Made by a program: the position numbers and the translations under genes
Source: Mycobacteroides franklinii
Lineage (GTDB): Bacteria > Actinomycetota > Actinomycetes > Mycobacteriales > Mycobacteriaceae
DNA length: 64,000 nucleotides
Direction: 5' to 3'
Assembly (NCBI RefSeq): GCF_002013895.1
Contig: NZ_MAFQ01000005.1
Span: 372,001 to 436,000 of the forward strand
In this document: in pieces, positions 8,199 to 16,643 of the stretch
Position numbering within the stretch: the stretch's first letter is position 1
How the letters are laid out: the number at the start of each line of letters is the position of its first letter
The notes under the pieces: generated by a model
Told to the model about the DNA's origin: nothing
The model's database searches: none
The model's input: only the letters and a program-made list of their open reading frames with translations

Positions 8199-9665
8199 TC
8201 AGATGGATTCGAGGCTGTAGCCCATGGGGAGCAGCACACTCTTGAGCTCGCAGTACTCTTCGATGCCCTCTGGCCCGTTCTCGCGGCCGATACCCGATTG
8301 CTTGTAGCCGCCGAACGGGCAGCTGGGATCGAACGCGTACCAGTTGATGCCGTAGGTGCCGGTGCGAATCTGCGCGGCCACCTCCAGGCCCTTCGGCACA
8401 TCGGTGGTCCAGACGCTGCCGGCCAGTCCGTAGTTGGAGTCGTTGGCGATCTTGATGGCCTCGTCTACCGAGTCGTAGGCGATGATCGACAGCACCGGGC
8501 CGAAGATCTCCTCCTGCGCGATGGTCATCGAGTTATCGACATCAGCGAAAATCGTTGGCTGCACGAAGTATCCGCCGTCCAGACCCTCGGGACGCTTGCC
8601 GCCGTAGGCAAGGCGTGCGCCCTCCTCGATGCCCTTGGCGATGTAGCCCTCGACGCGGGCGCGCTGCTTTTCGGTGATCAGCGGGCCGACCTGGGTGGCC
8701 GGATCGTCGGGCAGCCCGACGCCCATCAGCGAGACCATGCCGACGATGCCGTCCACCACCTCGTCGTACCGCGACCGCGGCGCCAGTACCCGGGTCTGGT
8801 TGACGCAGCCCTGCCCGGCGTTCATCAGCCCCGAGAACACCAGCATGGGCAGCGCCGCAGCCAAATCCGCGTCCTCCAGCACGATGGCGGCGGACTTGCC
8901 GCCCAGCTCCAGGGTGACCTTTTTGAGGTTCTTCGCCGCTATCCCGGCGATCTCCTTACCGACCGCGGTGCTGCCGGTGAAGCTGAACACGTCGACACCG
9001 GGGTTATTGGTCAGCGCCCGGCCGGTCTCGGCGCCACCGGGCACCACCGACAGCACGCCCTCGGGCACTCCCGCCTCGGCGAACACCTCGGCCAGGATGA
9101 AGCTCGACAGGGGAGTCTCGGCGGCGGGCTTGAGCACCACGGTGCAGCCCGCGAGGAACGCCGGGCCGATCTTGTTGAGCGCCAGGAACAGCGGCACGTT
9201 CCAGGCCGCGATGGCGGCCACCACACCGGCAGGCTCCCGGGTCACCACGGTCTGGCCGTAGGCGCCGTTACGCAGTTCCTTCCACTTCACCGCGTCCGCC
9301 GCGTTGGCGTAGTACTGGATGGCGCCGAAGCCGCCCATCCACTGCAGCGTTTCGATCACCATGGGGGGAGCGCCGGTCTCGTCGGCGATGGCCTTGCAGA
9401 TCTCGTCCTTGCGGGCTTCTAGGCCGGCGACAGCCTTCTGCAGCACCGCCTGCCGCTCATGGGGGGTGAGCTTGGGCCACGGACCGTCGTCGAAGGCACG
9501 ACGGGCCGCGCTCACCGCGGCCTCGACGTCAGCGGGGGAGGCCAGCGGACACTGACCCACCTTCTGGCCGGTCGCGGGGGAGATGACCTCGATCACCTGG
9601 TCGGTGGCCGGTTCGGTCCAGACGCCGCCGATGAAGAGCTTGTCAAAGTTGTTCCCATTCGTCAT
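8199..9665 (-). CDS. NAD(P)-dependent aldehyde dehydrogenase (Rv0223c type)
   Basis: A 488-residue class 3 aldehyde dehydrogenase superfamily enzyme that oxidises aldehydes to acids. Seen: the coenzyme-binding Asn region IAAWNVPLFLALNKIGPA, the general-base glutamate in VTLELGGKSAAIV, and the nucleophilic cysteine in GQGCVNQTRV. C-terminal NYGLAGSVWT and PFGGYKQSGIGRENG complete the family signature. Length and neighbours (methyltransferase and GT4 genes nearby) match M. tuberculosis Rv0223c. It overlaps the upstream gene by ATGA, implying translational coupling in the 11943-to-8199 operon. Substrate unknown. Confidence 0.92.
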   Translation of the reverse strand: MTNGNNFDKLFIGGVWTEPATDQVIEVISPATGQKVGQCPLASPADVEAAVSAARRAFDDGPWPKLTPHERQAVLQKAVAGLEARKDEICKAIADETGAPPMVIETLQWMGGFGAIQYYANAADAVKWKELRNGAYGQTVVTREPAGVVAAIAAWNVPLFLALNKIGPAFLAGCTVVLKPAAETPLSSFILAEVFAEAGVPEGVLSVVPGGAETGRALTNNPGVDVFSFTGSTAVGKEIAGIAAKNLKKVTLELGGKSAAIVLEDADLAAALPMLVFSGLMNAGQGCVNQTRVLAPRSRYDEVVDGIVGMVSLMGVGLPDDPATQVGPLITEKQRARVEGYIAKGIEEGARLAYGGKRPEGLDGGYFVQPTIFADVDNSMTIAQEEIFGPVLSIIAYDSVDEAIKIANDSNYGLAGSVWTTDVPKGLEVAAQIRTGTYGINWYAFDPSCPFGGYKQSGIGRENGPEGIEEYCELKSVLLPMGYSLESI

Positions 9666-10798
9666 GAATCGCTGTCTCTTTCCTGATGTGTATCAACGAA
9701 CCCGGTGAAGCCGGAGGGTTTGTGGGGGCCGATGGGGCCGAACTCGAACAGTCCACTGCCGTGGGTTTCGACACCGTTCTCGATCGCCGTGAAGGATGCG
9801 AGATTGTCTACAGGGCACAGCAGCTTGAGCGTCGCGTCCAGCTCGGCGGTCTTGTACCGCTTGCCCTGTACGACGAGATCGCCCTGCCACATGCCGTGGC
9901 GCCAGTCGGGGTCCAGGCCGTATCCGGTGCCGAAGCCGAAGTAGTGCGGCAGCACGATATCGGCCTTGATGGTGATGTCGCCCAGCGTGATTACCGCGGA
10001 GCTGGCCTCGCGCGTACCCGGAACCAGGGTGATGTCGTGCGTGATGGGGCCGAGCTCGTCGATCCCCTTGGACGGATCACGCCACACCCGGCGCGCGCCA
10101 CTGACCACCTTGTTGCCGTGCTCGTCCTCTTGGTTGATGAAAACTATCGAATACTCGGGGAACGAGATCACGTTGTAGAGCCAGAAGAAGCCGCCGGCCA
10201 GGGTGGCCCGCCGTCCGGCGGGTTCGCCCTCGCCCACGGGACGGATGCCCCAGGAGCGATCCCGGTTACCCGACCAGTTGATGCCGTCCAGTTCGTGAGT
10301 GGTGCCGTCAACAGTCAATTGACCTGTCCAGGTGCCGGTTTGAGCGAACCGTGCGGTATCGAACATGACGCGGCCCATCTGGCGCTGATAGTGGCCCGGT
10401 TCCAGGGATGCCGGTATCTCACCGGTGTAGGTCAGATCAAAGCTGATGTCGTAGGCGGCATCCTTCCAACCGGGTTCCAGGATCACCCGTATCTTCTTGA
10501 GGCCTTCGACGACCTCGACGCGGTACGGCCCTACGGTCAGATCGGCGCGGTCGTCGCCCAGCGCGCGCGAGGCGCGGAACACCAGGATGTCGTCGCCGTT
10601 GCGGACAGATGCGAATGCATCGGTGACACCCAGATTCGGATAGACGCCTAATCCGGTGATCAGATATGGCAGGTCGGCGCGGCCGCCATGGCAGCCAAAG
10701 TAATAGCGGTCATAGAAGTTTCGGTCCGAGGTGCCGACGTGACGGACCACATCGGCGATCTGATGGATCGGGTAGTCGTCGAAAGGCGACAGGCTCAT
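9662..10798 (-). CDS. DUF7064/DUF7065-like conserved protein
   Basis: A 378-residue soluble protein without signal peptide or membrane spans. Its sequence (DRYYFGCHGGRADLPYLITGLGVYPNLGVTDAF; GINWSGNRDRSWGIRP) matches what I know of an actinobacterial family with a lipocalin/AttH-like beta fold, related to carotenoid 1,2-hydratase and often encoded beside APH-like kinases. The NRDRSWGIR motif is characteristic. It overlaps both neighbours by ATGA, so the three genes are probably co-translated. Biochemical role unknown; binding or isomerising a hydrophobic molecule is a guess from the fold. Confidence 0.75.
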   Translation of the reverse strand: MSLSPFDDYPIHQIADVVRHVGTSDRNFYDRYYFGCHGGRADLPYLITGLGVYPNLGVTDAFASVRNGDDILVFRASRALGDDRADLTVGPYRVEVVEGLKKIRVILEPGWKDAAYDISFDLTYTGEIPASLEPGHYQRQMGRVMFDTARFAQTGTWTGQLTVDGTTHELDGINWSGNRDRSWGIRPVGEGEPAGRRATLAGGFFWLYNVISFPEYSIVFINQEDEHGNKVVSGARRVWRDPSKGIDELGPITHDITLVPGTREASSAVITLGDITIKADIVLPHYFGFGTGYGLDPDWRHGMWQGDLVVQGKRYKTAELDATLKLLCPVDNLASFTAIENGVETHGSGLFEFGPIGPHKPSGFTGFVDTHQERDSDS

Positions 10799-11943
10799 GC
10801 CGGTACCCCCGCCCAGTAGGTTCCGTTCAGCATCTTCTCCAGTGTGAGCCGGTGCAGAATCAGATCATCGGGGTCGTTCGGCATCTGTGCCTGTCCGAAG
10901 GCCATGGCGCGCATCTGGATCCGCACCATGATGACGGCGTGCTGCAGTGCCGCGTACGCGGTGTAGAAATCCAGGTCTGCGGCGTGGTGACCGGTGAGGG
11001 CGGCGTACTCCGCGGCGATGTCCGCGCGCTTGCAGAAATCCGGTAGGCCGGGCAGCGTCGCTACTTCGGCTAAGTCCTGGAAAAACCTGTGCAGGAAGAT
11101 GATCCAGCCCAAGTCTAGTTCACGCGGTCCGATGCTCGCCATTTCCCAGTCCAGCAGTGCGACGGGTTCGAAGTTGCGATAGATGACATTGCCGGGACGT
11201 GAATCACCCCAGCTGACAACATCGTTGGCTCGTAGGGACTCCTCGGGCCAATTCTCGCGCAACCACTCGAAACCGCGATCGATCAGCGGGATCGTGGGCC
11301 CGTCACCGCGCACCCACTCGTAGAACTCGTGGGTGCGGCGCACGTGGGCGTCCAGGCCGGTCTCGCCTTCACGCGCGTCGTCGAGGAATGCGAAGTTCTC
11401 CGTCGGTGCGGCATGAATGCGGGCGAGTTGATCCACGGTGAGTCGCTGCATCTTGTGGCGGTCGGCCTCGGCGGCCTCGGTCACCCAGGAGCCGAAGGTG
11501 TAGGGCATGCGGTCGGGCGGCACGTCGCCATCCACCCGATCCATCACAAAGAACTCACCGCCGAGCACCGTGGTGTCGTCGCAGTACCAGCGGACCGGCG
11601 GAACCACGGCCGAGGAGTGCTGTCCGAGGGCGTCCATGACATCGAACTGGCGGCGCATGTCATAGGTCGGGAACACCGGACTCGAATCGGGCTGAGGTGC
11701 GGTCCTGATGACCAGGCGGTGGGCGGCACGCTGGCCGTTCTCGGTCCACTGCGCATCGGCCAGGATCGTCTCGCTGGACATGCCGTTGGCACTCGGCAGC
11801 TCGGCATGGTCCACGCTGAAGGCGGCGTCGGCCGGCAGCTGGGCGGATATCCAGTCGGCGAGCGCGCCACGCAAAGTTTCGGGGTCCCGTTGGGATTCCG
11901 CGGGACGTGCAACGTCCTCGTGCGTCGCTATCTGCTCAGTCAA
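10795..11943 (-). CDS. APH-like phosphotransferase family protein
   Basis: A 382-residue protein of the aminoglycoside phosphotransferase/choline kinase superfamily. The Brenner-type loop is SWGDSRPGNVIY (usual HGDxxxxN; here Trp-Gly replaces His-Gly) and the metal-binding aspartate is in ALLDWEMASIGPRELDLGW. Family members of this type in mycobacteria accompany acyl-CoA dehydrogenase and SDR genes and are thought to phosphorylate small alcohols or lipids, not antibiotics. It is the first gene of the leftward operon leading to the aldehyde dehydrogenase. Antibiotic resistance should not be inferred. Confidence 0.85.
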   Translation of the reverse strand: MTEQIATHEDVARPAESQRDPETLRGALADWISAQLPADAAFSVDHAELPSANGMSSETILADAQWTENGQRAAHRLVIRTAPQPDSSPVFPTYDMRRQFDVMDALGQHSSAVVPPVRWYCDDTTVLGGEFFVMDRVDGDVPPDRMPYTFGSWVTEAAEADRHKMQRLTVDQLARIHAAPTENFAFLDDAREGETGLDAHVRRTHEFYEWVRGDGPTIPLIDRGFEWLRENWPEESLRANDVVSWGDSRPGNVIYRNFEPVALLDWEMASIGPRELDLGWIIFLHRFFQDLAEVATLPGLPDFCKRADIAAEYAALTGHHAADLDFYTAYAALQHAVIMVRIQMRAMAFGQAQMPNDPDDLILHRLTLEKMLNGTYWAGVPA

Positions 11944-12038
11944 GGTGTCGTGACTTCCGTTTCATGTCCGCCTCGTTGCGTGACGTACGCAACACTACCG
12001 GGCAGTCAGTAGAAGTGGAACCTGTTGCAATTCTGTAT

Positions 12039-12818
12039 TCAGTGGGGGCGCAGGACAAGCACCAAATTGCTCACCAGAACCTCCCGGACAGCGGGAACTC
12101 TGGTGATCCGCCATGCCCATTTCGGGTGGTAGCGGGGAAATGCGGCAACCAGCGTGCCGGTTCCGTGGGCCCAGGCAAGCCCGTCGCGCACCGATACCGG
12201 GAAAAGTGACGACCCGTAGTTGTTCTTGGGTGGATGGCCATGCTTGCGGGTGTACCAGCGGGCCGCGCGGGCACCCCCGAAGTAGTGCGTCAGGCCCATT
12301 TCGTGGCCGCCGAACGGGCCCAGCCAGACGGTGTAGGACAAGATCGCGAGCCCGCCCGGGCGGGTGACCCGCAGCATCTCCTCGCCGAGGCGCCACGGTT
12401 CCGGCACATGCTCGGCGACATTCGACGACAGGCAGATGTCCACGGCGTCGTCGGCGAACGGCAGGGCCATTCCGGATGCGCGCAGATATGCCGCGCGGGG
12501 ATCGTGGATGCCGGAGGTTCCCGCGGGGGCCGAATGCATTTCCCGGGGGTCGGGTTCGACGCCGATATATCGGGCCCCCGCACTGGCGAAGGCTGACGCG
12601 AAATAACCTGGGCCGCCGCCGACATCCAGCACCGTGTGGTCCTGCAATCCAGCGCCCGTTGCCTGTCGCCACAAGTCTGTGACCAGGTGAACAGTGTCGT
12701 GCGCGACCGTCCCATAGAACCGCTCTGGCGCACTCTGCTCATATCGAAAAGATGCCAATAGGCTGGCTGAACGCCGAAGCGTAGCTCGTTGGGCAAACAG
12801 ATCTGTAATGTTCGGCAC
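12039..12818 (-). CDS. class I SAM-dependent methyltransferase (Rv0224c type)
   Basis: A 259-residue methyltransferase. The SAM-binding motif I is TVLDVGGGPGYFASAFASAG, followed by the acidic residue in IGVEPDPREM and a motif around DAVDICLSSNVAEHVPEPW typical of the methyltransf_11 family. It is divergent from the GT4 gene at 12899, the same arrangement as Rv0224c-Rv0225 in M. tuberculosis. With the membrane proteins and AftD downstream, a role in cell-envelope glycan or glycolipid methylation is likely, but the acceptor is unknown. Confidence 0.88.
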   Translation of the reverse strand: MPNITDLFAQRATLRRSASLLASFRYEQSAPERFYGTVAHDTVHLVTDLWRQATGAGLQDHTVLDVGGGPGYFASAFASAGARYIGVEPDPREMHSAPAGTSGIHDPRAAYLRASGMALPFADDAVDICLSSNVAEHVPEPWRLGEEMLRVTRPGGLAILSYTVWLGPFGGHEMGLTHYFGGARAARWYTRKHGHPPKNNYGSSLFPVSVRDGLAWAHGTGTLVAAFPRYHPKWAWRITRVPAVREVLVSNLVLVLRPH

Positions 12819-12898
12819 GGGCTCTCGTCCTGCTTGATTTCCTCTAATGATGACGGAAATTTCTGGAGGCCCACCCTAACGGCCTAGGGTGCTTAGCG

Positions 12899-14128
12899 GT
12901 GCTTAGCGAACTGTCAGATCAGCCGGACCTCCCGCGGGAGGTCCTTATGCTGTGCTGGCGCGATACCGGCCATCCGCAGGGCGGTGGCAGCGAGGCATAC
13001 CTGCAGCGTATCGGCGCCGAGCTGGCCGCATCCGGGGTCAAGGTGACCTTGCGATGCGCCGCCTACCCAGGCGTTCCCCGCCGTGAGGTGGTGGACGGAG
13101 TGCAGATCTCACGTGCCGGTGGGCGCTTCACGGTGTATCCGCGTGCGCTGCTGTCGCTGTTGGCGGGGCGTCTGGGCCTGGGTGCGCTGCGTGATGTGCG
13201 TCCCGACGTTGTCATCGACACCCAGAACGGCATCCCCTTCTTCGCCGGCACCGTTGCCCCCGCACCCGTGGTGGTGCTGGTGCACCACTGCCATCGGGAA
13301 CAGTGGCCGGTAGCGGGACCGCTGATCGGCCGGCTCGGCTGGTGGCTGGAATCGCGGTTGTCTCCGCGGATACACCGGCGTAACCAGTACCTGACTGTCT
13401 CGCAGCCGTCTGCCTCGGATCTGGTTGCCCTCGGTGTGGATCCTGGACGGATCGCGGTGGTGCGCAATGGTGTCGACCAGATTGACGCCTATATCTCCGG
13501 CGATGCGATGGACGTGCGAAGCGAGACGCCGCGCGCGGTGGTCCTGTCACGTCTGGTGCCGCACAAGCAGATAGAGCACGCACTGACCACTCTGGCACTC
13601 CTGCGTGACCATGTGGCCGACGTGCATCTTGACATCATCGGAGATGGTTGGTGGATGGACCCGCTGGTGGACCATGCTGCCCGGCTTGGGATTTCCGATG
13701 CGGTGACCTTCCATGGATACCTTGACGAGGAAACCAAGCACCGCGTGCTGCAGCGCGCGTGGGTGCACTTGATGCCGTCTCGCAAGGAGGGCTGGGGCCT
13801 GGCCGTCACCGAGGCCGCGCAACATGGTGTGCCGACCGTTGGCTACCGGTCGTCCGGTGGACTCATGGATTCGGTCACCGATGGCATCACCGGCCTGCTG
13901 GCCCGCGATCAGGATGAATTCGTCCGCCATGCCGCGACTCTGTTGGCGGACAACAAGCTTCGCTATCGCATGGGTGAAGCGGGACGGGCTCGTTGCGCCG
14001 ATCTTTCGTGGCAGCGCAGCGCTGCCGGGGTGACGACCGTACTCAAGGCGGCGGTAGCCGGGGTCCCGGTTTCGGGGATCATCGGTGCCGAACCGGTCGT
14101 GGCTCCGCAGGTCGAGATTCCCGCCTGA
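12899..14128 (+). CDS. GT4-family glycosyltransferase (Rv0225 type)
   Basis: A 409-residue GT-B glycosyltransferase. The N-terminal domain holds the glycine-rich GHPQGGGSEAYLQRIGAELA loop. The C-terminal nucleotide-sugar domain has VVLSRLVPHKQIEHAL and the E-x7-E-type motif SRKEGWGLAVTEAAQHGVPTVGY. It probably works in the cytoplasm or on the inner leaflet with a nucleotide-sugar donor. Start choice is open: GTG 12899 has no good ribosome site, while ATG 12947 has GGGAGG five bases before it and would begin MLCWRDTGHPQGGG. A perfect 20-bp palindrome (12925-12944) covers that site. Neighbours place it in an envelope glycan cluster. Confidence 0.88.
   Translation: MLSELSDQPDLPREVLMLCWRDTGHPQGGGSEAYLQRIGAELAASGVKVTLRCAAYPGVPRREVVDGVQISRAGGRFTVYPRALLSLLAGRLGLGALRDVRPDVVIDTQNGIPFFAGTVAPAPVVVLVHHCHREQWPVAGPLIGRLGWWLESRLSPRIHRRNQYLTVSQPSASDLVALGVDPGRIAVVRNGVDQIDAYISGDAMDVRSETPRAVVLSRLVPHKQIEHALTTLALLRDHVADVHLDIIGDGWWMDPLVDHAARLGISDAVTFHGYLDEETKHRVLQRAWVHLMPSRKEGWGLAVTEAAQHGVPTVGYRSSGGLMDSVTDGITGLLARDQDEFVRHAATLLADNKLRYRMGEAGRARCADLSWQRSAAGVTTVLKAAVAGVPVSGIIGAEPVVAPQVEIPA
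12925..12944 (+). promoter_or_regulatory. 20-bp perfect palindrome abutting a GT start codon
   Basis: GGACCTCCCGCGGGAGGTCC is self-complementary over all 20 bases and ends two bases before ATG 12947, covering the only good ribosome site. It may be an RNA hairpin hiding that site, a repressor operator, or simply coding sequence if GTG 12899 is used. Confidence 0.5.
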
Positions 14129-14132
14129 TCGC

Positions 14133-14765
14133 TCAGCCGGCGTTGAGGTATCGGGAGGCGAGCGTGGCCCCGATCCGGGTGCTGTGTTCGATCAGCTCGT
14201 CGGCGCCCACGTCGAGAAGCCCAGAGCGCCAGGCGTTGACCAGTTCACTGAACCCGCCGATGCCTACCAGGGTGTCCATTCGGAACCCGGTTCGGTCGAC
14301 GTTCGGTACCAGGTAGGGTTCGGCCGCGGCGATCAGGACCGCGGTGGCCTGATGTAAGAGATCTGTCCGCCGCTGCTCGAGCACCGCGCTGCCGACATGC
14401 CGGACAAATATGATGTCTGCCCAGCCGGGATCTGCGGAAACACGTTGAACCACAAGGGCAATGGTCTTGCGGAGAGTGTCCAGCGGAGGGCGGTTCGGGT
14501 CCTCTCCGACAATGGCGGAGATCTGGGCGATCAGTTCCTCGCGCACGCCGTCCCAGACCGCGGCCAGCAGATCCTCGCGGTCGCCGAAGTCTTCATAGAA
14601 GTACCGGTCGTTCAGTGAGGTCCGTGCGCAGACGCCCCGCATGGTGACCGCGGCCCACCCCTGCTCGATCCAGATCTCCTGTGCGGCCGTGACGAGCCGC
14701 TCGCGGCGTTCGGCGCGACGCTCAGCCGCGGTACGCCCGCCCCATAGACCCGGTGATGCCGCCAT
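14133..14765 (-). CDS. TetR/AcrR-family transcriptional regulator
   Basis: About 210 residues. The N-terminal helix-turn-helix reads RLVTAAQEIWIEQGWAAVTMRGVCARTSLNDRYFYEDFGDREDLL, the typical TetR DNA-binding domain; the rest is the ligand-binding helical core. The start at 14765 is chosen because it begins close to the HTH; the frame extends 12 codons upstream. It is divergent from the SDR-diiron-monooxygenase operon with under 100 bp between starts, so it is the likely local repressor of that operon. Its stop lies 5 bp from the convergent GT4 gene stop. Confidence 0.88.
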   Translation of the reverse strand: MAASPGLWGGRTAAERRAERRERLVTAAQEIWIEQGWAAVTMRGVCARTSLNDRYFYEDFGDREDLLAAVWDGVREELIAQISAIVGEDPNRPPLDTLRKTIALVVQRVSADPGWADIIFVRHVGSAVLEQRRTDLLHQATAVLIAAAEPYLVPNVDRTGFRMDTLVGIGGFSELVNAWRSGLLDVGADELIEHSTRIGATLASRYLNAG

Positions 14766-14824
14766 CGCCCCATGTTGACAGTCCCGTGCACGGTAGGTCA
14801 AAGTGGTGGCATGTGCAGTCAGTT

Positions 14825-15703
14825 ATGGCGGGTGCCACCAAAGTGTGCTGTGGTGGCGTGGTGGTGAGCCTTTTGGGGTTCGGACGTGGCGAACGCCGCA
14901 CTCGCAAGGCCGATGCGGTGGTGACCGGCGCGGCCAGCGGTATCGGCCGGGCATTCGCCCTGGAACTGGCTCGTCGCGGGGGACGGGTGGTGTGTGCCGA
15001 TGTGGACTTGCCCGGTGCGAAGGAGACGGCCGCGCTGATCGGGGATCGCGCGATCGAGGCGGCCTGCGACGTGTCGGTGTTCGACGAGGTGGAAGCGCTC
15101 GCCGATATCGCCGAGGAGTGGTTCGGAAAACCGGCCGACCTGGTGATCAATAACGCGGGCATCGGTGCGGGCGGTCAGGTTGTCGGCGCCGCCCCGCTCG
15201 CGGATTGGCAGAAGACACTCGGGGTGAACCTGTGGGGCGTTATCCACGGGTCCCATGTGTTCGCACCCCGCCTGCGGGCACTGGGCCGTGGCGGCATCAT
15301 CAACGTGGCCTCGGCGGCGAGCTTCGCGGCCGCGCCGCGCATGGGTGCCTACAACGTCAGCAAGGCGGGGGTGTTGGCGCTCTCCGAGACCCTTGCCGCC
15401 GAACTCAGCGGCACCGGAGTGGCCGTCACGGTGCTATGCCCCACCTTCGTCAAGACCAACATCGTCGACAGCGGAATCATCGAGGAGTCGGCCGCCAGGC
15501 TGGCGGTCACCGCCATGAAATGGACCGGTGTTTCCGCGGATTCGGTGGCACGCGGCTGCCTCGACGCGCACGACCGTGGCCAGCTCTATGTGCTCCCGCA
15601 ATTCGATGCGCGATTCATCTGGCAGGCCAAGCGCCTTGCCCCCGATACCTACACCAAGGCGCTGGGCATCGCGGAACGATTCTCCCGCCAGCGCGGAAAC
15701 TGA
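14825..15703 (+). CDS. SDR-family oxidoreductase
   Basis: A classical short-chain dehydrogenase of about 292 residues. Seen: the cofactor motif VVTGAASGIGRAFALELA, NNAG in LVINNAGIGAGG, and the catalytic Ser/Tyr/Lys in the NVASAASF ... YNVSKAG stretch. A short basic N-terminal extension (GFGRGERRTRKA) precedes the Rossmann fold. The first gene of a rightward trio, it is followed by a diiron-type protein after 17 bp and a flavin monooxygenase. The order suggests sequential oxidation of one lipophilic substrate, as in mymA-type operons. The start is uncertain among 14753, 14825 and later codons. Confidence 0.85.
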   Translation: MAGATKVCCGGVVVSLLGFGRGERRTRKADAVVTGAASGIGRAFALELARRGGRVVCADVDLPGAKETAALIGDRAIEAACDVSVFDEVEALADIAEEWFGKPADLVINNAGIGAGGQVVGAAPLADWQKTLGVNLWGVIHGSHVFAPRLRALGRGGIINVASAASFAAAPRMGAYNVSKAGVLALSETLAAELSGTGVAVTVLCPTFVKTNIVDSGIIEESAARLAVTAMKWTGVSADSVARGCLDAHDRGQLYVLPQFDARFIWQAKRLAPDTYTKALGIAERFSRQRGN

Positions 15704-15720
15704 CCAGGAAGGAAACACGA

Positions 15721-16643
15721 TGGCAATCGCACTCGACAGCATCCTCGCGACCATCAAGGACAAGCAGTGGGCACTGGCCGATATCGACTGGGACGCACCG
15801 GGTGCGGAACAGGTCACCGATGAACAGCGTCCGGCGCTCAAGGAATTCATGTCCGATCTGGTGTGGATCGAGAACGTGGGCGCGCGAGGGTTCGCCGCGC
15901 TGGCGACGAAGGCGCCGGATGAGGATCTGAAGCAGATCTACACCTACTTCCACGCCGAGGAACAGCGGCATGCCAACGCCGAATTGGCGTTGATGCGCCG
16001 CTGGGGGATGATCGAAGAGGGCGAAATGCCGGTGCCCAACAAGAACATTCGGTTGGTCATCGAATGGCTCGATCGCTATAGCGACAGTCTGTCGTTGGCG
16101 TCCCTGGGCACGGTGATCCCGTCTTTGGAGACCGCCCTGGACGGCGCGCTGGTCAAGTTCCTACTCGACGAGGTCGACGACCCGGTGTGCCATGAGGTGT
16201 TCCGCCATATCAATAGTGACGAGTCCCGTCACCTTGCAGTCGGTTTCCAGGTCTTGGACATGCTCGGGGCCAGTTCCATGCGTCAGCTCATCGTCGAAAC
16301 CGTGGGTACCTTCATCAAACCGTCGGTGATGCTGGGGCTGCTGGTCTACTCGCCCCTGCTCACCCGGATGGTCACCAATATCTCTGCGATGGGCCTCTCG
16401 GAAGAGAAGCTGTACAACGCGATCAAGAGGTACGAGAACGTCGGCGAGCGCAGCGAGAACACGCGTCGGCTGCCCGCGTATCACCTCATCAAGTACCACG
16501 CACGAATCGCCATCAATCAGACCCAGCCGTTCCAGTTCGTCTCCGAGTCCATGGGCAAGGCAATCGATCTGTTCCCGATCCGGGTGCTGGGTAAGACGCC
16601 GACCTGGTCCCAGGAACTCACCTATGAGCCGGTGTCACGATGA
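15721..16643 (+). CDS. ferritin-like diiron protein, putative oxygenase
   Basis: A 307-residue helical protein. It carries a plausible carboxylate-bridged diiron set: E51, E81xxH84 (EQRH), E137 and E168xxH171 (ESRH), the pattern of ribonucleotide reductase R2, fatty-acid desaturases and AurF-like N-oxygenases. ATG 15721 is chosen because AGGAAGGAAA lies just upstream and it begins MAIALDS; the frame extends upstream without support. It sits between an SDR and a Baeyer-Villiger-like monooxygenase, overlapping the latter by ATGA. The reaction is unknown; a desaturation or hydroxylation feeding its neighbours is an inference. Confidence 0.8.

Noticed and set aside
10795..11943. Aminoglycoside resistance gene
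   Set aside because: The APH-like fold is shared by many metabolic kinases; operon context is catabolic and the key HGD motif is altered.
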